A stretch of 60,243 nucleotides of DNA from Clostridia bacterium (GCA_018432615.1 JAHDSQ010000026.1:1-60243), one strand, 5' to 3'. Numbered from the stretch's first letter, positions 8,697 through 18,060 are shown. Notes: generated from the sequence alone by a model not told the origin. Translations and numbers: made by a program.

Positions 8697-9001
8697 TGGT
8701 AATAGTTGGGATGGCGGCAGTCACTTATTTCCCCAGAATGCTCCCCTTGGTAGTGCTTTCAAAAATAGAAATACCACCTGTTGTTCTCAGGTGGCTTGGT
8801 TTCATTCCGGTAGCGGTGCTTTCTTCTCTTTTGGCTCCGGAGCTTCTTGTAACAGGACAGCGTTTTGATGTGTCCCTTTCCAATCACTACTTATTGGCGG
8901 CATTGCCTTGCTTCTTGGTGGCATATAAAACGAAGAATCTTTTCTATACTGTTTTTACCGGTATGGCCTGCTTGGTTATTCTAACGAGATTGTGGGGTTG
9001 A
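8678..9001 (+). CDS. azlD: AzlD-family small transporter subunit
   Basis: A 107-residue protein with about four membrane helices. TYFPRMLPLVVLSK near the N-terminus and ALPCFLVAYKTKNLFYTVFTGMA near the C-terminus are typical of AzlD, the small partner of AzlC. Its ATG lies within azlC, 19 bases before the azlC stop codon, so translation is coupled. The downstream gene is convergent and no clear terminator separates them. Confidence 0.88.
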   Translation: MDAKILMVIVGMAAVTYFPRMLPLVVLSKIEIPPVVLRWLGFIPVAVLSSLLAPELLVTGQRFDVSLSNHYLLAALPCFLVAYKTKNLFYTVFTGMACLVILTRLWG

Positions 9002-9016
9002 AGCAGGCGAAAGGTA

Positions 9017-10138
9017 CTAATTCGAAGGGATAATGCTGCGGTGTTTTTCTTTTTTCTTTTGGTACATGTTCAAATCAGCTAAATAAAGCAAATCGCTTAA
9101 ATTGTCACCATCCGAGGGAAACGAGGCATAGCCAAGGCTTAAACTGTAAAATGGTATGTCAAAACTTCGATTTTTAAATTCCAAGCTCTCCAGCTGATGA
9201 CAAAAAGAATCGATATTTTTGCCTTCGTAGATAATGACGAATTCATCGCCTGACATCCGGTAAAAGGCGCTATCCATATTAAATATTTTCTTTACTGCGC
9301 TTACGAATTCAACCAAATAGTCATCTCCCACCCCGTGACCAAAACGGTCATTAATATCCTTGAATCTATCTAAATCCATAAAGATGACCTTAAAGGGCTT
9401 ATTTTTTCTTATTCTTTGCAGAGCATCTTCATACAAGGCCTCGCGGTTTTTTAATTTGGTAAGAGGATCCCTCTTTGCTTTTTCACTTAGATTTTTTACC
9501 TTTTTATTAACCGTGACAAGCGAATAAAACAGTTTGTAGAATAACATTGCGTTCACTGCCAGGATAGAAATCACGATAAATTCCAAAGAAGGAGTACTGC
9601 CTTCGATAAATACATAATTGAGCAGTACGATAAAAATAAACCACAGAAAGCTTAAAAGCAAAAGTAAGTTTAACGCTTGTTTTTCGACATTCTGTAGAAT
9701 ATATATAAATTTTTGTCTTATAAATCTCATAAAGTAAGGGAGAGTTACGACATAAAAAATGGTTTGGATCAGTAGGACTGAAAAATTTAACTGAGCCGAG
9801 GGTAAAAAATACCCTACCCTAAAGGATAATAGGAAGGCAAACATGGTATAGATCCAGGATGAAAACATAATCGCAAGCGTGTACTTGACAGGCTGGTCGT
9901 ACAAATATTTCAAGGGAAATATGTATAAAAAACCTACAAGCACCAGCAGACCGTTGCCATTGCCGTAATTTGGGATGTTGTTTGTTATGGGGCGCAGAAG
10001 GGCAAAAAGAATAACCGTGAAGATGATTAATACCGCCCATGTGACCAGCGGCGATTTTTTCTTTTTCGAGCACATGTAGGAAACGTAAAGGTTGATAAAA
10101 AGCATCTCCGAGATGAACAAAAAATGAAATAGAGACAT
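9017..10138 (-). CDS. Membrane-bound diguanylate cyclase (GGDEF)
   Basis: Makes cyclic di-GMP from two GTP. About residues 1-200 form six to seven membrane helices resembling a sensory membrane domain. A GGDEF domain fills the rest, starting with DPLTKLKNR near residue 225 and with FMDLDRFKDIND in the metal and nucleotide site. The active-site loop reads SGDEF, which is normally compatible with activity. The inhibitory I-site RxxD is absent (FNMD in its place), so product inhibition is probably missing. The ATG at 10138 has GGAAGGAA upstream. The gene stands alone, convergent with azlD. Confidence 0.9.
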   Translation of the reverse strand: MSLFHFLFISEMLFINLYVSYMCSKKKKSPLVTWAVLIIFTVILFALLRPITNNIPNYGNGNGLLVLVGFLYIFPLKYLYDQPVKYTLAIMFSSWIYTMFAFLLSFRVGYFLPSAQLNFSVLLIQTIFYVVTLPYFMRFIRQKFIYILQNVEKQALNLLLLLSFLWFIFIVLLNYVFIEGSTPSLEFIVISILAVNAMLFYKLFYSLVTVNKKVKNLSEKAKRDPLTKLKNREALYEDALQRIRKNKPFKVIFMDLDRFKDINDRFGHGVGDDYLVEFVSAVKKIFNMDSAFYRMSGDEFVIIYEGKNIDSFCHQLESLEFKNRSFDIPFYSLSLGYASFPSDGDNLSDLLYLADLNMYQKKKEKHRSIIPSN

Positions 10139-10438
10139 GAAGATTCCTTCCCTCTGTCCGGTTTATGACTAACGGTATTTGAAAAAAGCATATATATGTG
10201 TGTATATAACTTAAAACAATGGGTTAAATTATAACTGCGGGTACGTATAAATCGGCTAAAGGTTGTATGCGAGTTCTGTCCTTGTGACGGTTCTTCACTC
10301 TTACGGTGGTTTTTGTAAAGTGTTTTGCTATTGAACTTGTATACAGGCTGAGAGAGGATTCCACATATGGGGAAGGTTTGTGTAATGTGGTGTCGGGCTA
10401 AGATTTTTACGTGCCCGCCTTGCATTTGCCTGTCGGCA
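10139..10438. other. 300-bp intergenic region upstream of the GGDEF gene
   Basis: I see no gene here. A minus-strand TATAAT at 10228-10233 could be the -10 box for the diguanylate cyclase gene, without a good -35. An imperfect TTGTATACAG (10337-10346) resembles the GntR-type operator found elsewhere in the window. I checked for a cyclic di-GMP riboswitch and found no convincing match. Confidence 0.35.
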
Positions 10439-11218
10439 CTATCTAAGGAAAAGTTGCTGGATAAGATTAAATATCCCCAAAAGCTTCAGTGACATAAGGC
10501 TTACAGCTATAATAATGAAAATCCGAATCCACTTATCGCCCTTGGAAACGGCAAAGGAGCTGCCGAACCAGGCACCTATGGCATTTCCGGCAGCAAGGGT
10601 GATTCCGACTACCCAGTCGATTTGTCCCTCCTTAACGAAAATAAATAAGGAGGCCATAATATATAGCAACACGACGAAGACTTTCAGGCTATTGATTTTA
10701 ATCAGATTCATGCCGGTCAGGCGGTAAAGGACCGCAATAATTATAAAACCAACTCCGGCCTGAACAAAACCGCCGTAAAACCCGACAGCGAAAAAGGACA
10801 ACATTAGTATGACCGTTTGTAGCTTGGTTTGAGGAGTTTCGGGCTTATCAACCGATGCAGCGGGCTTTTTTATTGTTAAAAAAAGAACAATTAACATGAC
10901 GAAGGCCAAGATTTTGTTGAAAAGAGAATCGGGGACATTGACGGCAAGGGTTGCCCCGGCAAAGGAGCCGACTATGGCCGGGAGAGCGAGTAATAGGCCG
11001 AATTTTAGGTCGAAATAGCCTTTGCGGCGGAAATTGACGACGGCTGAAATGTTCTGTGGTATCAGGGAAACCCTATTGGTACCGTTGGCCATAGCTGACG
11101 GCATTCCCAGGAAAATCATAATAGGCAGAGTCAAGAGGGAGCCGCCTCCTCCTACGGTATTAAGAAAACCTGCCACAATGCCTATGGTGAAAATCAATAG
11201 AAGGGCTGCGTATGACAT
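10439..11218 (-). CDS. TauE/SafE family sulfite or organic-anion exporter
   Basis: A 259-residue membrane protein with about eight helices. The family is visible from the N-terminal GFLNTVGGGGSLLTLP motif (residues about 17-32) and its second-half counterpart GFYGGFVQAGVGF (about 145-157), the two-fold repeat typical of TauE/SafE permeases that move sulfite, sulfoacetate or similar anions. The ATG at 11218 has AAGGAAGG about seven bases upstream. It appears monocistronic, and its neighbours give no clue to the substrate. Confidence 0.88.
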   Translation of the reverse strand: MSYAALLLIFTIGIVAGFLNTVGGGGSLLTLPIMIFLGMPSAMANGTNRVSLIPQNISAVVNFRRKGYFDLKFGLLLALPAIVGSFAGATLAVNVPDSLFNKILAFVMLIVLFLTIKKPAASVDKPETPQTKLQTVILMLSFFAVGFYGGFVQAGVGFIIIAVLYRLTGMNLIKINSLKVFVVLLYIMASLFIFVKEGQIDWVVGITLAAGNAIGAWFGSSFAVSKGDKWIRIFIIIAVSLMSLKLLGIFNLIQQLFLR

Positions 11219-11308
11219 GTTATGTTCCTTCCTTTTTTATTGTGTCTTATTCGATATCGAAGAATAGCATAACAAATGATAGCATAGATGGCAGGTACTA
11301 ATCAATAG

Positions 11309-12163
11309 TTAGGAAATGCAGCGGTAGGAACCTAAATTCTTTAAATAACCGGTTTTTGTACGGAGACTATCGATTACTTTTGGCAGGTCAGGGTGATCGC
11401 CACCGGCCTCGCAGTCAATAAAGAAGAGATAATTGCCAAGGCCCATTTTTGCCGGGCGTGATTCAATTTTACACAGATTGAGTTCATACTTGGCGAATTC
11501 GCCTAATATATCGTAGAGACCACCGGGCCGGTCTTTTTTTAATGAAAGAACTAGGGAGGTTTTCGAAGAAAGTGAATTTGTTTCGGGAGACCGACCCACC
11601 AGAAGAAACCGTGTTTGATTGTGGGGGTAACAGCCGATATCAGGATGAAGAATGGGGACCCGATAAATTTTATGGCTCTCCGGTGAGCCGATGGCGGCAA
11701 GTCCTTCCCCATGTGAATTCAAACGGTTAACAGCTTCTGCCGTACTTGTTGTTTCCAAGATGTCGGCGTTTTTTAATCTGGTTTCTAAAAAATGCCGACA
11801 TTGAGCGATTGCCTGGGTATGAGACATAACGGTGTGAACAGAATCCAAATCTTTGCTGTGCGAAAGCAGGTGGTGTTTGATATCGATAATGATTTCGGCC
11901 TTGATGTAGAGGGGGATGTCCCGGGCCAGCAAATCCAGTGTGATATTGACGGAGCCCTCGATTGAGTTTTCGGCAGGGACTACCCCCAGTGCTACTTCAT
12001 CGTTTTCCACAGCGTACAATACTTGGGCAATTCCGGGATAAGGCTGCAGGTTGATGTTGCCGGGATTGCTTTCGAGGCATTTCTGGGCTGCTTGATGAGA
12101 GAAGGTTCCTTCCGGACCAAGGTAGGCAATAGTTGTTTGTGGTAATACTTGTTGTTCCTTCAT
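11309..12163 (-). CDS. pheA: Prephenate dehydratase
   Basis: Converts prephenate to phenylpyruvate, the committed step to phenylalanine. The 284-residue protein has the catalytic domain first ([11 protein letters not shown] near residue 16, and TRFLLVGR near 180 with the catalytic TRF), then an ACT regulatory domain with the ESRPAK motif near 240 that binds phenylalanine for feedback inhibition. No chorismate mutase domain is fused. The ATG overlaps the aroF stop codon (ATGA), so both are made from one transcript controlled by a phenylalanine T-box. Confidence 0.95.
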   Translation of the reverse strand: MKEQQVLPQTTIAYLGPEGTFSHQAAQKCLESNPGNINLQPYPGIAQVLYAVENDEVALGVVPAENSIEGSVNITLDLLARDIPLYIKAEIIIDIKHHLLSHSKDLDSVHTVMSHTQAIAQCRHFLETRLKNADILETTSTAEAVNRLNSHGEGLAAIGSPESHKIYRVPILHPDIGCYPHNQTRFLLVGRSPETNSLSSKTSLVLSLKKDRPGGLYDILGEFAKYELNLCKIESRPAKMGLGNYLFFIDCEAGGDHPDLPKVIDSLRTKTGYLKNLGSYRCIS

Positions 12164-13215
12164 TGGCGAATGCCAACTTTCGAATTGTCTGTGACAGGGG
12201 TAGATAAAGCTTTACCTGTTGCTTGAGCCACAGCATTCAGCTCATTGACCAGCTTGTTGAACTTTTCGGGAGTTAGTGATTGCGAGCCGTCAGAAAGGGC
12301 TTCGCTGGGACGGGGATGTACTTCGATTATCACCCCGTCGGCTCCGCAAGCAACGGCTGCTTTGGACATAGGTGTGACGCAGCGCCACTTTCCTGTGCCG
12401 TGGCTGGGGTCCACTATTATCGGGAGATGTGTTAAGTGTTTTATAACCGGTATTGCCGAGAGGTCCAAGGTGTTTCGGGTATAGGTTTCAAAGGTGCGAA
12501 TGCCGCGTTCACACATGATAACCTGTTGGTTGCCTTCTACCAGAATGTATTCCGCTGCCAGAATCCATTCTTCTATAGTTGCAGAGGGACCGCGTTTAAG
12601 AAGGATAGGTTTCCCCGTTGCGGCGGCTTTGCGCAGCAACGTGAAATTTTGCATGTTGCGAGCACCGATTTGTAAAATATCCGCATAATTAGCCACTATT
12701 TCAACGTTCTCAGATTCCATGACCTCCGTGATAATGGGCAGACCTGTTTTTTCCCGGGCTAATGCTAAGTATTCTAATCCCTTTTCCTTAAGGCCCTGGA
12801 AGGAGTAAGGCGAGGAACGAGGTTTAAAGGCGCCTCCTCTTAGAATATTTGCTCCGGCCTCTTTGACCAGGATGGCTGTTTCCATGATTTGCTCTTTACT
12901 TTCGACAGAACAAGGTCCGGCCATAATTACAATGTCTTTTCCGCCTATTGAGATACCGCGCACGTTTATAACGGTACCCTCCGGTTTGAATTCCCTGCTG
13001 GCCAGCTTGTAGGGGGCTAGAATAGGGATAACACTTTCTACGCCGGTCATTGCTTCCAAGGGGATATTGACCAACCTTGACTTGTCACCAACGGCTCCTA
13101 CTATTGTTTTTTCTGTGCCGCGGACAATGTGTGTTGCGAATCCGTGCGCCTTTAGGTGCTTCAAGACATTGGTCAGGTCCTCTTCTGTGGCACCTTTTTG
13201 TAAAACAACGATCAT
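12160..13215 (-). CDS. aroF: 3-Deoxy-7-phosphoheptulonate synthase (DAHP synthase)
   Basis: Condenses phosphoenolpyruvate and erythrose 4-phosphate, the first step of the shikimate pathway. The 351 residues comprise an N-terminal ferredoxin-like regulatory domain of about 90 residues ([15 protein letters not shown]) and the AroA-I-beta/KDO8P-type barrel, with [37 protein letters not shown] and IVDPSHGTG as active-site motifs. Only the phenylalanine branch gene pheA follows, in overlap, and the leader is a phenylalanine T-box. This isozyme is therefore probably dedicated to phenylalanine supply. Confidence 0.95.
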   Translation of the reverse strand: MIVVLQKGATEEDLTNVLKHLKAHGFATHIVRGTEKTIVGAVGDKSRLVNIPLEAMTGVESVIPILAPYKLASREFKPEGTVINVRGISIGGKDIVIMAGPCSVESKEQIMETAILVKEAGANILRGGAFKPRSSPYSFQGLKEKGLEYLALAREKTGLPIITEVMESENVEIVANYADILQIGARNMQNFTLLRKAAATGKPILLKRGPSATIEEWILAAEYILVEGNQQVIMCERGIRTFETYTRNTLDLSAIPVIKHLTHLPIIVDPSHGTGKWRCVTPMSKAAVACGADGVIIEVHPRPSEALSDGSQSLTPEKFNKLVNELNAVAQATGKALSTPVTDNSKVGIRQ

Positions 13216-13250
13216 TTTTCTTCCTCCTTATTAAAATATTATAAGTATAT

Positions 13251-13580
13251 AAAAAAACCACAGTATCTCCCTCTGAAGGGACGAAAACTGTGGATTCCGC
13301 GGTACCACCCTAGTTGGCAAGGCCGACTGCAATATTGACTGCAGGACAGGCATTGCCCTCTTTATTAAGGTACGGGATTATTAATCCGATACCCCTTCCT
13401 TTTAACGGTAGAAGTCTCCGGCACAGGCTACCGACACATTGCCCTCACCTGCGCAGTCTTGGAAGGGAACTTCAATCGAAAGAAACCTGTGAATACTTGC
13501 AGTCTCGGCATTCACTCCCTGGAAGGCTTATTTCAACCTACTTTTCTTCCGCATTACTTTTTGCTGCAATGTTATTGTGA
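13251..13580 (-). ncRNA. T-box riboswitch, phenylalanine specifier
   Basis: The minus strand carries GGTGGTACCGCGG (about 13299-13311) and a terminator hairpin pairing CCACAGT with ACTGTGG before a run of T at 13251. Stem I has AGTAGG and an apical segment resembling that of the pheS leader. The specifier loop reads GAAG-TTC-C before the CTTCC closing helix, giving TTC (phenylalanine) at 13467-13469. The base after the specifier is C rather than the usual purine. It fits the phenylalanine biosynthesis genes aroF-pheA that follow. Confidence 0.9.
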
Positions 13581-13585
13581 ATAGT

Positions 13586-13615
13586 ATTATATGCAAAAAA
13601 TGAGAAGGGTGTCAA
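13586..13615 (-). promoter_or_regulatory. Consensus sigma-A promoter of aroF-pheA
   Basis: On the minus strand a perfect TTGACA (13610-13615) and a perfect TATAAT (13586-13591) are separated by 18 bases, immediately upstream of the T-box leader. A strong constitutive promoter is expected because control occurs by attenuation. Confidence 0.85.
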
Positions 13616-13702
13616 GTACTTATTTTACTTTTCTTCCTTGTGCATTTTGTCTTAGCTTTGAGTGAAGAATAGTAAGAGCGAAAAGAAGTGGTAGGTGGTC
13701 AA

Positions 13703-14185
13703 ATGCAGGAGGAAAAGGAAAAATACCGCAGGCTCGCTGCATTGCTGGAAAAGTATCACGGCAAGGCTGGGGAGCTAATAAATGTTTTACATAAAGCACA
13801 GTTAATTTTCGGGTATTTGCCTCAAAAGGTTCAAATCTGCGTAGCTGATGCGCTGGGGGTACCGATTAGCGAAGTCTATGGGGTAGTAACTTTTTACTCG
13901 CTGTTTAATACTGAGCCCAGGGGAAAATACAGAATATCGGTCTGCTTGGGGACAGCTTGTTACGTTAAAGGAGCGGGCAGTATCATGGAGGCCCTTAAGG
14001 AAAATCTCAAAGTAGATGAAGGAGGAACAACAAAGGACGGGCTTTTTACTTTGGAAAGCGCACGGTGTGTAGGGGCATGCGGCTTAGCGCCGGTTGTAAC
14101 GATAAACGGTAATGTGCATGGTCGAATGACGGCAGATGATATTCCTGAACTCCTTGAGCGGTACAGAAAGGAGGCAAAAGAGTGA
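13703..14185 (+). CDS. NADH-dehydrogenase-type 2Fe-2S subunit of hydrogenase (NuoE/HndA-like)
   Basis: A 160-residue thioredoxin-fold [2Fe-2S] protein. Four cluster cysteines are present: C81 and C86 (CLGTACY), C122 and C126 (RCVGACG). It is the small electron-transfer subunit (NuoE, HydC or HndA type) of an NAD-linked [FeFe] hydrogenase. The ATG at 13703 follows AGGTGG; an in-frame GTG at 13688 overlaps that site and is less likely. Its stop codon overlaps the GTG start of the next gene. The three-gene order matches HydC-HydB-HydA systems, several of which are electron-bifurcating with ferredoxin. Confidence 0.92.
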   Translation: MQEEKEKYRRLAALLEKYHGKAGELINVLHKAQLIFGYLPQKVQICVADALGVPISEVYGVVTFYSLFNTEPRGKYRISVCLGTACYVKGAGSIMEALKENLKVDEGGTTKDGLFTLESARCVGACGLAPVVTINGNVHGRMTADDIPELLERYRKEAKE

Positions 14186-15978
14186 AATACCAACGGGTTC
14201 ATTTGCTATTGTGCCATGGTACTGCCTGTGTGTCGGCAGGAAGTGAGAAGATAGACGAAGCTATAAAAGAGGAACTTAAAAAATATAGTTTAGAAGAAGA
14301 GGTCAGGCTTGTACCTACGGGATGCTTTGGCTTTTGCGCTATGGGGCCGGTTATGCTCGTTTATCCGGAAGGAGTTATGTACTGCAGGGTCAAGCCGGAG
14401 GATATCGAGGAGATCGTTTGCGAGCATTTGCTGAAAGGGAGAATAGTTGAGCGCCTGCTGTACAAGGAGCCGGACGGCAAGGAAAGGGTGGCGGAACTCA
14501 GTGATATTGAATTCTTTCGTCATCAGCGGCGAGAAGTACTTCATAATTGCGGGCAGATAAACCCGGAGGATATCGGGGAATACATAGCCCGTGACGGTTA
14601 TTTCGCTTTGGCGGAGGTGCTAATGAAAAGAAGCCCCCAGGAGGTCATCGACATAATTACAAAATCCGGTTTGAGAGGTCGAGGGGGAGGAGGATTTCCT
14701 ACAGGGAGAAAATGGTCTTATGCAAAGCAAGCCACAGGTGAAATCAAGTATGTTATCTGCAACGGGGACGAAGGGGACCCCGGCGCTTTTATGGACAGAA
14801 GTGTTATGGAAGGCGATCCTCATGCGATTCTTGAAGGGATGTCAATTGCCGGTTATGCTATTGGCTCATCTCAGGGCTATATTTACGTACGAGCCGAATA
14901 CCCTATAGCCGTAGAAAGACTTGAACATGCAATAGGAGAGGCGCGCAAGACGGGTTTATTGGGGAAGGACATTTTTGGCAGTGGTTTTGATTTCGATATT
15001 GAATTGCGGTTAGGAGCAGGAGCCTTTGTGTGCGGGGAAGAAACCGCATTGCTGCACTCCCTTGCGGGCCGGAGAGGTGAACCGAGACCTCGTCCTCCCT
15101 TTCCGGCTGTTGATGGTTTGTTCCATCGACCGACACTGATTAATAATGTTGAGACGCTGGCAAATGTGCCGCGGATCATCTTGAATGGTGCCGAATGGTT
15201 TGCCGGGATAGGAACAGAAAAAAGCAAAGGTACTAAGGTTTTTGCCCTGGCCGGGAAAATCAATAACACCGGCTTAATCGAGGTGCCGATGGGGACCAGT
15301 CTCAGGACAATCATTTACGATATCGGAGGCGGCATCCCTAAGGGAAGAGAATTTAAAGCGGCCCAAATCGGCGGCCCGTCGGGAGGGTGCCTGCCCAAAG
15401 AATACCTTGATACTCCTTTGGATTATGACAGTTTGATTGAGCTTGGGGCTATGATGGGGTCAGGTGGTCTGATTGTAATGGACGAAAGTGACTGTATGGT
15501 GGATATTGCTCGTTTCTTTTTGGAATTCACCCAAGATGAGTCTTGCGGGAAGTGTACTCCCTGCCGGGTGGGGACCAAGCGGATGTTGGAGATACTGGAA
15601 CGTATAACTCAGGGTGAAGGCGAAGAAGGTGATATCGATTTACTAAAGAGTCTGGCCGAAGACATCAAGGGTAGTTCATTGTGTGGCTTGGGACAGACGG
15701 CACCTAATCCCGTTCTGAGCACGCTGCGCTTTTTTGAAGACGAATACATCGCTCATATCAGGGATAAACGTTGCCCGGCGGGAGTGTGCAGCAGTTTACT
15801 TCGGTTTGAAATAATTCCTGAAAAGTGTACAGCCTGTACGGTTTGTGCACGGGTCTGCCCTGTGGATGCTATCAGCGGTACACCCCGCAAACCTCCGTTT
15901 GTTATTCACCAGGATATCTGTATAAAATGCGGAGCTTGCCAAGCCAAATGTCCCTTTGGAGCTATTGCCAAGGTTTAG
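14182..15978 (+). CDS. NADH-binding flavoprotein subunit of hydrogenase (NuoF/HydB/HndC-like)
   Basis: A 598-residue subunit carrying NAD(H) and FMN sites and several Fe-S clusters. In order: an N-terminal thioredoxin-like [2Fe-2S] domain (C11, C16, C48, C52); the NuoF core with GRGGGGFPTG near 168 and CNGDEGDPGAF near 193; a [4Fe-4S] motif SCGKCTPCRVGT near 455; and two C-terminal ferredoxin clusters (CTACTVCARVCP and CIKCGACQAKCP). The C-terminal 2x[4Fe-4S] is typical of HydB/HndC, not respiratory NuoF. The GTG start at 14182 has AAAGGAGG upstream and overlaps the previous stop. Confidence 0.94.
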   Translation: MKYQRVHLLLCHGTACVSAGSEKIDEAIKEELKKYSLEEEVRLVPTGCFGFCAMGPVMLVYPEGVMYCRVKPEDIEEIVCEHLLKGRIVERLLYKEPDGKERVAELSDIEFFRHQRREVLHNCGQINPEDIGEYIARDGYFALAEVLMKRSPQEVIDIITKSGLRGRGGGGFPTGRKWSYAKQATGEIKYVICNGDEGDPGAFMDRSVMEGDPHAILEGMSIAGYAIGSSQGYIYVRAEYPIAVERLEHAIGEARKTGLLGKDIFGSGFDFDIELRLGAGAFVCGEETALLHSLAGRRGEPRPRPPFPAVDGLFHRPTLINNVETLANVPRIILNGAEWFAGIGTEKSKGTKVFALAGKINNTGLIEVPMGTSLRTIIYDIGGGIPKGREFKAAQIGGPSGGCLPKEYLDTPLDYDSLIELGAMMGSGGLIVMDESDCMVDIARFFLEFTQDESCGKCTPCRVGTKRMLEILERITQGEGEEGDIDLLKSLAEDIKGSSLCGLGQTAPNPVLSTLRFFEDEYIAHIRDKRCPAGVCSSLLRFEIIPEKCTACTVCARVCPVDAISGTPRKPPFVIHQDICIKCGACQAKCPFGAIAKV

Positions 15979-15991
15979 GAGTGATAAAAAA

Positions 15992-17749
15992 ATGGTGACA
16001 TTAACGATAGACGAGCAAAAGGTAACTGTACCGGAAGGAACGAGTGTTCTTGAAGCTGCCTGGAAGATAGGAATAGACATTCCCTCCTTATGTTATTTGA
16101 AAGGCCTTAATGAAGTGGGGACGTGCCGGGTTTGCGTGGTGGAAATAGAAGGATCTAAAACTTTGCAAGCCTCCTGTGTATATCCGGTTACGGAAGGGCT
16201 GGTCGTGCGGACCAATACCCCCAAGGTTTTAAAGGCACGCCGTACCGCTTTGCAGCTGCTTTTATCGGAACACCCTCAGGATTGTTTAAGCTGTTACCGC
16301 AATATGAATTGTGAATTGCAAGCCTTGGCCCACCGCTTTAATATCCTGGAGATACCCTTTTGCGGGGAGAAGAAGGAACCGCCGAACGATGATAAATCTG
16401 TAGCGGTAATGCGGGAACCGGCTAAATGTATTCGCTGTCGCCGTTGTATCGCTGTATGTTCAGAGGTGCAGCAGGCCTTTGTTTATTCGGCAGTCCACAG
16501 GGGTTTTGACTCCATGGTTTCACCCGCCTTTGGTTTGAGTCTGGATGATGTTGCCTGTATCACCTGCGGGCAGTGTGCCAATGTCTGTCCGACGGCAGCG
16601 ATCCACGAACCGGACAACACAAAAGAGGTCTGGGAGGCCTTGCATGATCCTGAGAAATGGGTTGTTGTTCAGGTTGCCCCTTCGATTAGGGTAACGTTGG
16701 GCGAAGAGTTTGGTCTGCCGATAGGTTCGGTTGTCACAGGCCAGCTTGTTGCGGCTTTGCGGAGACTGGGTTTTGACAAGGTTTTCGATACGGACTTTAC
16801 CGCCGATTTGACAATAATGGAGGAAGGGCATGAATTCCTTGAGAAGCTGAAAAACGGCGGGCCTTTTCCTCATTTAAGCTCGTGCAGTCCGGGGTGGGTC
16901 AAATATTGTGAGCATTTTTATCCGGAAATGTTGTCGCATGTGTCAACAGTAAAATCGCCCCATTCCATGTTTGGGGCGTTGGCCAAAACTTATCATGCCG
17001 AGAAAATAGGCGTAGATCCTGCCAGGATGGTAGTTGTTTCCGTTATGCCCTGTACGGCTAAAAAGTATGAAATAAACCGTCCGGAGATGACAGACAGCGG
17101 TTTTAAGGACGTAGATGTAGTTATTACGACACGGGAGTTAGCAAGGATGATCAGGGAGGCGGGGCTGGATTTTATCAACCTGCCTGAAGAGGAATTCGAT
17201 GAGCCGTTAGGGATCGCCAGTGGAGCCGGACTGATTTTCGGAGCCACGGGAGGGGTTTTGGAGGCTGCCTTGCGGACGATCTATGAGCTTGAAACCGGGA
17301 AAGAATTTCCTTTGCCTCAGTATGAACAGTCCCTGCGAGGCATGGACGGTTTAAAGGAAGCAGAAGTAGAAATGCCCCAGGGTTTGATAAGGGTGGGGAT
17401 TGCCCATGGCACAGGGAATGCGAAGCAGATCCTTGAGAAAATAAAAGCGGGGGAGAAATATCATTTTGTGGAGATCATGGGGTGTCCGGGGGGATGTGTA
17501 GGCGGCGGCGGGCAGCCGATTCTTTCTTTCCGCAGGGGGTGGGAAGGCTCGATGGATTACCGAATGGACCGTGCCGATTCCCTCTACAAGGCGGAGCAGG
17601 AACTACCTTATCGAAAGTCACACGAAAACCCGGAAATCAAAAAGATTTACCGGGAGTTCTTAGGGCATCCCTTAAGTGAGATTTCGCATAAGCTTTTACA
17701 CACAAGCTATACCGCCAGGTCAAGATACCCGCAAAAAGTTGTTGATTGA
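15992..17749 (+). CDS. NADH-dependent [FeFe] hydrogenase catalytic subunit (HydA/HndD-like)
   Basis: Reversibly reduces protons to hydrogen in the cytoplasm with electrons from NADH and probably ferredoxin. The 585-residue protein has an N-terminal plant-type [2Fe-2S] domain (C near 34, 45, 48, 61), a His/Cys3 [4Fe-4S] region around HPQDCLSC, two [4Fe-4S] motifs (CIRCRRCIAVC, CITCGQCANVC), then the H-cluster domain. Motif L1 reads SSCSPGW where TSCCPxW is usual, L2 is VMPCTAKKYE and L3 is IMGCPGGCVGGGGQP. The small HydE-type C-terminal extension follows. ATG 15992 has TTAGGAG upstream. The last 21 codons are repeated 1,002 bp downstream. Maturases HydEFG are not in the window. Confidence 0.95.
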   Translation: MVTLTIDEQKVTVPEGTSVLEAAWKIGIDIPSLCYLKGLNEVGTCRVCVVEIEGSKTLQASCVYPVTEGLVVRTNTPKVLKARRTALQLLLSEHPQDCLSCYRNMNCELQALAHRFNILEIPFCGEKKEPPNDDKSVAVMREPAKCIRCRRCIAVCSEVQQAFVYSAVHRGFDSMVSPAFGLSLDDVACITCGQCANVCPTAAIHEPDNTKEVWEALHDPEKWVVVQVAPSIRVTLGEEFGLPIGSVVTGQLVAALRRLGFDKVFDTDFTADLTIMEEGHEFLEKLKNGGPFPHLSSCSPGWVKYCEHFYPEMLSHVSTVKSPHSMFGALAKTYHAEKIGVDPARMVVVSVMPCTAKKYEINRPEMTDSGFKDVDVVITTRELARMIREAGLDFINLPEEEFDEPLGIASGAGLIFGATGGVLEAALRTIYELETGKEFPLPQYEQSLRGMDGLKEAEVEMPQGLIRVGIAHGTGNAKQILEKIKAGEKYHFVEIMGCPGGCVGGGGQPILSFRRGWEGSMDYRMDRADSLYKAEQELPYRKSHENPEIKKIYREFLGHPLSEISHKLLHTSYTARSRYPQKVVD

Positions 17750-17750
17750 A
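17687..17750 (+). repeat. Direct repeat, copy 1 (3' end of the hydrogenase gene)
   Basis: The last 21 codons of the hydrogenase catalytic gene, including its stop. Positions 17708-17750 (43 bp) are identical to 18710-18752. Upstream of that, 17687-17707 differs from the second copy at only four bases, all in third codon positions and all synonymous. Confidence 0.92.
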
Positions 17751-17823
17751 GAACACGTTATAGTTCTTTATGGAGGGTGTCAGATTAGACGATCAATAGG
17801 AATGGATAACAGTTGCTCATAAT

Positions 17824-18060
17824 TTACTCTTTCATCAGGGTTTCAAGCAATTTTGCACCCGATAAAAGAGTTGCAATAGCCAACAAAGCAAGGCGCAACC
17901 AATCCATGATAAGCCATATATCTCCACCGTAAACTGTACTGGCAGAGGTTGCATACATATCTGCATAATATCCGCCTATATAAATGGATTGACGCAATGA
18001 AAGCAATAACACGACGGCACAACAAACAAAAAGTAGAGTTGAACTCATCTTCTTTTTCAC
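17824..18060 (-). CDS. Small two-helix membrane protein, unknown
   Basis: A 78-residue protein with two hydrophobic segments (about residues 6-24 and 52-70) and a short hydrophilic loop containing GGYYADMYATS. I do not recognise it. It starts with GTG at 18060, six bases after a strong AGGAGG site, two bases downstream of the stop codon of the 18063-18578 gene, so the two form a small operon. Both lie inside the 1,002-bp segment bounded by hydrogenase-end repeats and on the strand opposite to the flanking genes. Confidence 0.65.
   Translation of the reverse strand: MKKKMSSTLLFVCCAVVLLLSLRQSIYIGGYYADMYATSASTVYGGDIWLIMDWLRLALLAIATLLSGAKLLETLMKE

Noticed and set aside
10261-10440. Possible cyclic di-GMP (GEMM) riboswitch near the GGDEF gene
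   Set aside because: GGCAAATGCAAGG and a few other fragments look similar, but the GAAA-capped helix and the receptor segment are missing and the position is not a leader of a suitable gene.
13314-13580. 88-codon plus-strand frame
   Set aside because: Lies entirely within the T-box leader of aroF; composition and lack of homology indicate a chance frame.
15992-17749. Respiratory complex I (NuoEFG)
   Set aside because: The third gene carries H-cluster motifs L1-L3 and the second has a C-terminal 2x[4Fe-4S] domain, which together define an NAD-linked [FeFe] hydrogenase.
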